A stretch of DNA of 64,000 nt, taken from Aphanomyces cochlioides. Lineage: Eukaryota; Oomycota; Saprolegniomycetes; Saprolegniales; Verrucalvaceae. The notes below the pieces were generated by a model, which was given only the letters and a program-made list of their open reading frames with translations, had not been told where the DNA came from and did no database searches. Each line of letters opens with the position of its first letter. Positions within the stretch are counted from its first letter, which is position 1. Location of the stretch: assembly GCA_019828595.1 (NCBI GenBank), contig JAHQRK010000024.1:682001-746000 (forward strand), read 5' to 3'. Positions 56,550 to 64,000 of this stretch are shown here, piece by piece. Position numbers and translations under genes: made by a program.

Positions 56550-57786
56550 AATGGACCGAAGGAAATGATCAAGAAAAAGACCAAACCCAATCCTTTGACA
56601 CCATGATGTGATAGAAGTCGCAAACTTGGTTGGCGAACTGCACTCTTTCTTCAATCAGTTGAATGAATCCAGCGACATGGTTTTTGAACTGTGCCGGCAA
56701 AAACGCAAAGAAAATTATTCCAGACATATTGAGAAATTTTCCACGCTGTATCATCAATCGGATTGCAGTTGGCCTCATGGGTAGATCGATTTGCAATTTC
56801 GCGCTGCAGTCTCAATTTCGATTGATCTGCTCCTCTCTTGCCATGTTGTCTTGACATAATTGATGTCTCTTTCTTTATCCCAGACGTGTATTGACCCACC
56901 TAACGATCTTCAACTTGGATGCGAACAATAAATCTGCTTCAATGTTATGATGTCATGGTTGCGACGCATCGCCCCGGAAGCAACCCAAACATGATAATTG
57001 TATTTCCAGGATTTTTCGAGTTTCGCATCCCCAAGAAAATTCTGCAATTATAGAGCTACTACTAAGCGATCGTTGTCCATCTTCGTCCAAGGTCGAAATG
57101 AAGTCAAAGCAGGAACCCAACACATTTCAATTCAAAATCGTAGACTCTTTTGCTGTCGTGGGCTCATTGAAGAGACAACGGATTGATCGACTCGAATTTT
57201 CTATCCCATGTATCACCTGCTGGATTTCCAACTATTTCTTTCAGTCGAAAGCGCCGCCGAGGCGTGAATATTCCTTCCCAACGCACGTCCTTGTGAATAT
57301 TCGAATGACTGTACGCATTTCGGAGCCCAGGCGTTATCGGAGCACCACATTGCCTTGGATTTTCCATTTCATGTTTTGAAAATTGATCGCCCTCCGTAAG
57401 ATGAAGATTGCTTGAGTGGAGCTTGCTATAATTCGCTAGAAGCAACATTGGCATTGAATTCTTTGTGGCGATTATATTGTATTATCCACAATTCCATGGT
57501 CAGTGGGGGCAACCTTGGGAACTTGTGGAAAATATCATACGGATTCCTCGAGTAAATCAAGAAACAGCATCACGCACATGCTTTCTCCAACGAATGATCT
57601 GTGAAATCTTCGGGAGCATGGGATCAATCCACGAGGCGTTCAAATCACCACAATGGGGTCTAAGTTTATTCAACAGGTCGAACTTAGTTCTTCGTCGTGA
57701 AAGACTCGAAAGAAGATGACGCTTCGGTACAGACGACAAGCCAGACTGGAGATAGATTGTTCGACACATGCTAACTGGTAATGGGG
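56550..57786. other. Gene-poor spacer
   Basis: No supported gene. ORFs 56569-56796 (-) and 57465-57719 (+) have no recognisable domains. Confidence 0.3.
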
Positions 57787-57788
57787 TA

Positions 57789-58449
57789 CTACACCATTTG
57801 ACGGTTTAGTTCGCTTAACTTGCGATATATTTCGTGTCACGTGCAATATATTTCGTATGACTTGCAATGTATTTCGTATGACTTGCATTTAATTTCGTAC
57901 GAAAATCGATTTATATTTCGCATGACTTGCATTATATTTCATACCTCTTGCATTTAATTTCGTATTTTTAGCTTATATTTCGTATCACGTCCATTTAAAT
58001 TCGTATAAATGCAACATATATTCAATCTCCTATTGAGATATGAAGTTTCACATGTGTTGCAGTGTTGGCTTGAACTATGAATTTGCGACGGGCAGCCGCA
58101 TATGAACTCTGCTGAGCTTGCTTGATGCTCGCATTGACTTATATGGTGATTGAAGTGTCCCATCAATTTCTTATGAGTTCGATAACAATTTTTGTTAGTT
58201 TTTCTATGGACTTTTTCTCTTCTCTGCGAAATTAAATGCACGTGAAACGAAATATAAGCTAAAAATACGAAATTAAATGCAAGAGGTATGAAATATAATG
58301 CAAGTCATGCGAAATATAAATCGATTTTCGTCGCGGGCCACGAAATTAAATGCAAGTCATACGAAATATATTGCTAGTCATACGAAATATATTGCACGTG
58401 GTACGAAATATATCGCAAGTTAAACGAACTAAACCGGCAAATGGTGTAG
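57789..58449. mobile_element. 661-bp non-autonomous DNA transposon with long TIRs made of 21-bp units
   Basis: The left arm 57789-58003 and right arm 58227-58449 are inverted copies of each other. Outer ends read CTACACCATTTG / CAAATGGTGTAG, flanked on both sides by TA (57787-57788 and 58450-58451), a likely TA target-site duplication. Each arm contains about nine head-to-tail units of mostly 21 bp with consensus TATGACTTGCATATATTTCG (left units from 57814: 57814-34, 57835-55, 57856-76, 57877-97 and so on). The right arm has a 9-bp GC-rich insertion near 58332. The core (58004-58226) has no transposase. TA duplication suggests Tc1/mariner-type mobilisation, but the TIR ends match no family I can name. 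Confidence 0.8.
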
Positions 58450-58451
58450 TA

Positions 58452-60973
58452 CGAAAGAGTATTATGCTTGTGTTTGGCTGGATTTGATTGAAGACACTTC
58501 TCGCGTTAGAGTTGCGAGGAGAGGAACCGAGAATGGATCTGGGTAACCTCCTCGTCGTTTTGATTCGACTAGTTGGACAAAGCGTGCGTCGTCCGTCCGA
58601 CTCGGGCGTCTAAGGGTGTTGATTCGTTTGTTTGTACCACGGCAAGCCAATCTGGTCGGACCGCATATGGGTCTTCTCGTCGCGACGAGCTGGTCCCCTT
58701 AGGACTCACCAGAGCGCATACTGAGCGTTGAAAGTTTTCTCGCGACGCCATTCTGAGCTAACCTTGGCCGAAACAATGACGACAATGGATGTAGAAGTCG
58801 GAGCTGTTCCTACTCCTTCGCTCACTTCGTTCGAATCAATCACATCCTGTGCTACGTCGTTGTGTGGGAAATTAGATTCAACGTGGCAGGGTGGATGTAT
58901 CCGATCTGTGGCGGCGACTGGTATACTTTCGTTGATAGGTGACTTCGTCCTGCGCTGAGCATACGATTTCGAACTTGCAACCATGTCTGGCCCCATCATC
59001 AGTTTCGACAGTATGACGAGATATGGGCGAGTGGATATCGTCCGGTATCCAAGTAGACCTTCCAGTGCAAGTCGTGTCGACCCACTGAAAGAAGCACGAT
59101 AGAGGCGACATCTACAAAAGGCAAAGGTGTTTATGCTGTTTGAAGCACTGGAAGACTTCAATAGTCTGCAAACATGGCAACAGGATGAGGTATCCCAAGA
59201 TCGCAAGCTGACCACACTTCAACCACACGTCTCTTATCCGTAGGCGTCTCTAAAGATAACTCAAAGTTGAATGACTTGCCATGGGAGGACAGTATTGGTT
59301 TCATGCATCAAGGCACCTTCAAGAAGGATCAGTATGCACACCCTAACGTCATGCGATATCCCAAGAGATTATCCTCTTTTGAAGCGACTTGATTCCAGCT
59401 AGCAGTGAAGACTTGATGTGTCGTTTGTGTGGCAGATGTGACTCCTGGGGTCGAAGCGCGAGGTCGAGTGCGACGAGCAACGCCAGCCACTCTGGCGAAA
59501 AGACCGTCCCACCCTTGAGAATACTTGAAGAATGGCTTCCATCGATGTGTACGGCAACGACAAAATATCGACGAATTACTCAAGCCAGGCATATCGTCAA
59601 CTTGCAACTCCAACGTCAAATAGCTTCGACTTCATTGGTCCCATCTTTGCTTGAGGACTGTGATGAACTGTTCGTACTGTCGTACAGCTGTAGTAGAAGA
59701 AACAAAGCGCTCGTCGAGCTGTCGAACGTTGGCAAACTAGAAACAAAGCGCTCATCGAGCTGTCGAACGTTGGCAAACTAGCCAAGCAACGTTGGACGAT
59801 AAGTGGCATGACTTCGGAATGGCAAAATCTCCATTGTTGCATCAATATGTGTGGCTGTCCCTCCACACATTGTCGGTTGTGTGTCCTGTAATCTCGGTGG
59901 TGCTGATTACGACGGTGTCAGGGGAGACTCGATGCATCATTGCCATTTGAGTTCCTATATCTGCATCAACAGTCAAGACTACTTGAAGACTATCGAGTGG
60001 TGGGATTGGGCTGAAGTCGCTGGATAAATGCAGGGATACGATGACGAAGTGGTCCAAACGAGCGGAAGTTCTTGGAACTTCAGTGATGCGTCTTTGAGCA
60101 ATTGAAATTCACCTTGCAAAGCTGGCTTCGATTCAGCTGAAGGACTACACTTCATCACGGCGCTATGCTTTGAAGTTGATCCGCGATCACTTTGGTGGTT
60201 AATTGTACGCATCGACGTCATCTTGCCAAGCTTGACTGGGATCAACATGGATAAAGTTCATGCTTTTCTGCTGACCATGGAAATTTTGGAGCATACCATG
60301 TGAAGCAATTGTGCTGCCACCTCTCGACGAGATGCAAGTACTCTAAATCTTACCTGTTGCATTCACATTTGAAACACTAGGCGTTTAGAAAATTTCCCCT
60401 TTGTGCCAAGTCCCCGATCACCTCCGCCGCTTCTTTTGCTTTATGGTCTGTTTGGTTTTACGCACACCGCTGGAACACATCTTGAGTTGAGAAAATGTAT
60501 TTTCTCGATGATTGTTATGTTGAGGTTTGTGAGCGTTCTTGATTTTCAAGAACCCGAACAAATGATCTCGACAAGAACCACCTCTGTCTCCTCTTATGGC
60601 GCTCTGTATTTTGGTTTTGCCATGTAAGATTCATGTCGCCCAGGAAGCAAGATCTATCGTTCTATCCCATGCATTTCAGTCACTCCATATTTGGCATATT
60701 TTCCCAGTAAGATCAAATATTTGTTGATGGTCAAAATGCCATTGTCATCCTTGCTCTCACTTATCGGACGACCTTTAAGAATTCACCAAAGTTGTAGCAA
60801 ACTAGGCAGAGGAAGGCAAATTGTAGAATGAATTAGATCTCAACTTAACTCTAATCTAGCACATCCTTGTAACTTTAAGCCACATCCTATTGTCACATCG
60901 CTTTGGTTGGTGTTGAGGGGCGTTTACGCTAGTTTCCTAAGTCGTAAACTGCGTTACAGCTTTCAGCCGAAGT
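58452..60973. other. Gene-poor spacer
   Basis: No supported gene. ORF 58706-59215 (-; 169 codons) and 59329-59619 (-) share a loose LLGYR(T/M) block, which might be a degraded repeat family, but nothing recognisable. A 41-bp tandem duplication lies at 59700-59781. Confidence 0.3.
59700..59781. repeat. Two tandem 41-bp units
   Basis: The units 59700-59740 and 59741-59781 begin AAACAAAGCGCTC and end GGCAAACTAG. They differ at one position (CGTCG versus CATCG). A recent slippage or duplication event, given near identity. Confidence 0.85.
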
Positions 60974-61006
60974 CCTGAGCCAAACCGGTGGCTCAGGATC
61001 GCTACA
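60974..61006 (-). repeat. 3' LTR start of the chromodomain gypsy element, with palindrome
   Basis: On the minus strand GGGGAGGA (polypurine tract, 61014-61007) precedes TGTAGCGATC (from 61006), the expected LTR start. The LTR begins with a hairpin: CCTGAGCCA (60974-60982) and TGGCTCAGG (60989-60997) around a 6-bp loop. The integrase stop TAG lies inside the LTR start. The LTR continues to lower coordinates; its end was not found. Confidence 0.65.
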
Positions 61007-61661
61007 TCCTCCCCGTGACGTCCGGCTGTCGTCGGGAAAGACGGCGCTGGAGGTCTTGAACTAGCTGCTTGAAATGAACGACGTGCTTGATGTTCTTTGC
61101 GAGTTCCCATTTTGCTTCGCTTTCAGGTTGGCCATGCCACTTGATGAGATATTCGAGCTTGCGATTGAATTGTCTCTGCTTCAAGAGGCGTTCGACGATG
61201 AAGAGTTCTTCACCAATTGAGTCATCGAGTATGACGGGTGTTGCCTTGGGAATCGGTTGACTTGCAAATTTGGGATCGTTCGGTTGATAGTGTTTCAGGC
61301 GGTCGACATTGAAAACATCATGGAGTCTTGACATTGATCGAGGCAACTTCAGGCGCATTGCGTTTTCATTGATTTCTTCAATGACTTCAAAGGGGCCGAT
61401 GAAACGGGGAACTAGCTTTGGACGCCCATTGCGATCTAATTGTTGTGCATGCTTCAAGGGCAAACCGCGGGTTGCAAGGAGAACTTGATCTCCAACTTTG
61501 AAAGTTATGTTTGAGCGCTTCTTGTCATAGAATGCCTTTTGTCTTGCTTGAGCCTTCTTCAAATTTTCTTGGGCAATCTTCAATATCTCTTGTCGTTCTT
61601 CAGAGAAGTTTTTGGCAAAGTCATTTGGAGGCATTATACTATCAATTACAGGGTTTCGCAA
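61002..61661 (-). CDS. Gypsy integrase C-terminus with chromodomain
   Basis: A 219-codon frame. ARQKAFYDKKRSNITFKVGD starts the integrase GPY/F region, with VPRFIGPFEVIEEI. Then LHDVFNVDRLKHY and the chromodomain EELFIVERLLKQRQFNRKLE, YLIKWHGQPESEAKWE, which keeps the aromatic positions of the HP1-like fold. In other elements the chromodomain directs integration into chromatin (established for chromoviruses). It ends with a basic RRLSRRQ tail. Confidence 0.8.
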   Translation of the reverse strand: MRNPVIDSIMPPNDFAKNFSEERQEILKIAQENLKKAQARQKAFYDKKRSNITFKVGDQVLLATRGLPLKHAQQLDRNGRPKLVPRFIGPFEVIEEINENAMRLKLPRSMSRLHDVFNVDRLKHYQPNDPKFASQPIPKATPVILDDSIGEELFIVERLLKQRQFNRKLEYLIKWHGQPESEAKWELAKNIKHVVHFKQLVQDLQRRLSRRQPDVTGRM

Positions 61662-62494
61662 AGTTCTTCCAGTGCCGATTTGAAATGGAGTGAGGCCAGT
61701 TGACGACTGAACAAGTCCTTGGTGAGCATACTCTATATGGGTAAATGGTCAACCCAATCTTCTCCAAGATAGGACACTTGGCAACGTAGAGCATCTTCTA
61801 GTGTTCAATTTTGGCGTTCAGTTGCTCCATCAGCTTGAGCACGACCCGCAGTTGTCATGGCTTGCTTGATATTCATGATTTACATGAGGGACTTCCAGAA
61901 ATTACTTGTAAATTTTGGGTCTCGATCACTGATGATCACGCTTGGTAAGCCATGGTGGCGAACAACATGATCGAAAAACAACTTAGCGGTTTGCGGAGCA
62001 TCGGCATTTGTTTGAGTTGGAATGTACTTAGCTCTTTTTGACAATTTGTCAACAACAACTAAGATAGCATCGCACGACTTGGATAGAGGTAGTCCAGTGA
62101 TCCAGTCTGCTGAAATAGTATGCCAGCATTCGTTAGGGGCTTGAATCGGAATCATTTTGCCATTGGCACGAAGACTAATTGTCTTGTATCGACTGCAAGT
62201 TTCACAAGTTGCAACATAAAGTTTGACATCTTCCTAGAGAGTATCCCAGTAATACCACTGAGAAATACTTAGCAATGTTCGTCTTGTTCCGGGATGCGCA
62301 GCAATGCTTGAGTCGTGAGCTTGAGAAATAACTTCAGCGCGCAGGATAACATCATTGGGAACATAAAGTCTCCATACTTGATCTTTCGAACGAAGGAAGT
62401 ACAAGTCATCTTTTTGAACATATTTGTCTTGTATAGCAACAGAGATGTCTTTCTTGTAAGCTTTAATGTGTCGCTCTTTCGTGTCTTGATCCAT
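61662..62494 (-). pseudogene. Chromovirus integrase core with stops and frameshifts
   Basis: 62494-62234 carries the H2C2 finger (AHDSSIAAHPGTRRTL), broken by a stop before ETCSRYK. The core 62155-61880 has Asp in ISADWITGLPLS and Asp in VIISDRDPKFTS; the Glu follows in another frame (DGATERQN, near 61820) after stops at 61880 and beyond. All three DDE acids are recognisable but not in one frame. Confidence 0.75.
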
Positions 62495-62532
62495 TTCGAC
62501 TGTTGAATACGAAATTTGTCTTGAATGATTGA

Positions 62533-63934
62533 TTACAAGTCGTTGCGGGGTGGAAGCACATTTTTGACTTGACAGATCCTCCCCAAAAATGGAGTTCCAA
62601 CGAGCTTGGTAAGTTCACGTGAGGGGAAACGGGATAAGTCAGGTGGAGTTTGCAAGGCATCAAGTCGTATAGCGGCGTTTGCACAACGGATGCCGCAATT
62701 ATGAACAGAAATCATCGTCGCAAAGTTTGAGGCATCTCGTGGAGGTCGCGAAAGCGCATCGGCAACGACATTAAGTTTGCCAGGCCGATGATGCAACACA
62801 AAGTCAAACGCACTGAAAAAGTCTAGCCATCGAGTCAACTTAGGCGTGAGAATAGGAGTTTCCATGAACCATTTACACGTGGAGTTGTCCGTGTAAATGT
62901 CGAATCGAGTACCATGAAGGTAGTGACGCCACTTGCCGAGTGCAAGCTTGATCGCGTAGAGTTCTTTTTCATGAGCAGGCCACTTGACTTCATGAGGGCC
63001 AAGTCGCTTAGACAAAAATGCGATCGGTCGATCATTGCTGTCCTTATCCAACTGGGATAGAACTGCCCCACAACAGTATCCTGAGGCATCAGTTGTTACG
63101 ATGAAAGGCTTGTCGTAGTTGGGCAGTTGTAAAACTGGAGCTTGTTGAAGTGCAATCTTGATCGTTAAAAAGGCTTGTCGCTGATCTTCAGTCCATGACC
63201 ACGGCGTTTTTGGCTTCATCAATTCACTTAAAGGGCGGACAATGTCCGAAAACTTCGGAATAAACTTTCTGTAAAAGCTCGCAAATCCGATGAAACTCAC
63301 TAAGTCTTTAGTGCACTTAGGTTCAGCCCATTGTTCGATTGCACGAACTTTTGACTTGTCAACGTGTAAGCCGTCTTTGGAAATTGTGTGGCCGAGAAAA
63401 TCGACTGAGTCGAGGGCAAAGGCACACTTAGACGGACGAGCGTACAAATTTTCAGCTCGTAAAACATCGCAAATTGCTTGAAGGTGATGGATGTGGTCGT
63501 CGATTGACTTAGAGAAAACACAGATATCATCCATGTATACAACGGCAAAGGGGAATTTATCGAAGAGGCGACGCATAGGTCGGGACCAAATTCCTGGCAT
63601 TCCGGTCATTCCCAGCAACAACCCATTCATAGATTTCTCGATGAGTACGAAAGGCTGTGTATTTTCGAGCAACAACCCATTCATAGATTTCTCGATGAGT
63701 ACGAAAGGCTGTGTATTTTCTTGCTTTTGGTTCAACAAGCATTTGGTGATATCCAGACGCTAAGTCGATCTTCGTAAAGACTTTGCTTCCATGCATGCGA
63801 TCAAATAAGTCTTCGATGTTTGGCAAAGGGATCTTTGGGATCACCGTTTGCGAGTTGACATATCGATAGTCAAGAACCCAACGTATTGAAGTGTCGGGAG
63901 TTGCTGTTCTCAGCCATTCGCTTCTTGACTTCAT
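62533..63934 (-). pseudogene. Chromovirus reverse transcriptase and RNase H with tandem duplication
   Basis: The N-terminal RT frame 63934-63557 reads RWVLDYRYVNSQTVIPK, FTKIDLASGYHQM and then a duplicated YTAFRTHREIYEWVV. The second frame from about 63620 has MPGIWSRPMRRLF, the catalytic AVVYMDDICVFSKS, FLGHTISKDGL and the RNase H blocks IVTTDASGYCCGAVLSQ, AHEKELYAIKLAL and IYTDNSTCKWFM, ending with HRPGKLNVVADALSRPP. The frames are out of register at the duplication, where the usual MPF-G codons are missing. Confidence 0.8.
63614..63721. repeat. Two tandem 54-bp units inside RT
   Basis: Units 63614-63667 and 63668-63721 start AGCAACAACCCATTCATAG and end GTGTATTTTC plus one base. 54 bp is 18 codons, so the duplication itself keeps frame and repeats EKARKYTAFR-type residues; the frameshift lies just outside. 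Confidence 0.85.
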
Positions 63935-64000
63935 TTGGCCGTTTTCATCTTTCTTGGGACTCCAAAGATATTCGAAACCCAGTCGCTGTTGGACAATTGA

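Larger units (their letters stand above)
61002..64000 (-). mobile_element. Damaged chromodomain-type Ty3/gypsy retrotransposon, cut by the window edge
   Basis: On the minus strand: RT (from the window edge), RNase H, H2C2 and integrase, chromodomain, polypurine tract and LTR start. The RT-RH-IN-chromodomain order defines a chromovirus. Frameshifts and stops in integrase and a tandem duplication in RT make this copy inactive. Gag and protease lie beyond 64000 if present. Confidence 0.85.

Noticed and set aside
58706..59215. 169-codon minus-strand ORF
   Set aside because: No recognisable domain, no promoter-like features, and lies in transposon-rich DNA.

Overview
The window looks like a nuclear contig of an oomycete, probably a saprolegnialean such as Aphanomyces or a relative. 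This is inferred from gene-dense blocks with very short GT-AG introns (mostly 38-57 bp), eukaryotic-only genes (importin-7/8, AP-4 beta, UTP13/TBL3), WRKY19-like C-x4-C-x9-C-x2-H zinc-finger repeat genes, and copia and chromodomain gypsy retroelements. No rRNA, tRNA or CRISPR array was recognised. The species was not identified from a database.

Layout. (1) 0.9-21.9 kb is a conserved housekeeping block. In order: importin-7/8-like (+), a HAD phosphatase-like gene (-), an unrecognised IQ-like gene (+), a GNAT/beta-trefoil fusion (+), a small SRP54 M-domain-like protein with a mitochondrial presequence (+), AP-4 beta (+), an RWDD2-like gene (+), a FAM133-like gene (-), UTP13/TBL3 (+) and a D-cysteine desulfhydrase-like gene (-). 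Convergent neighbours are packed 11-14 bp apart in two places. (2) 22-45 kb is gene-poor. It holds three apparently intact WRKY19-like zinc-finger genes, two decayed copies and small relics, two hAT transposase C-terminal relics (one at the left edge of the window, one at 40.5 kb), and long diverged duplicated segments whose coding content I could not identify. (3) 45-64 kb is a retroelement and transposon zone: a possible LTR followed by a gag-like ORF, a damaged Ty3/gypsy element with two RNase H domains and an internal inversion, an internally deleted copia element, a 661-bp non-autonomous element whose long inverted repeats are arrays of 21-bp units, and a damaged chromodomain gypsy element running off the right edge.

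The housekeeping genes serve separate basic processes: nuclear import, adaptor trafficking, rRNA processing and amino-acid metabolism. They are not an operon or pathway. Their upstream regions fall into two classes, CCAAT/ATTGG with or without an E2F-like GCGCC box, or clustered TCCGGA palindromes, which may reflect two promoter types. Exon boundaries were drawn by eye from reading-frame continuity and resemblance to remembered protein families; none has been tested with transcripts.
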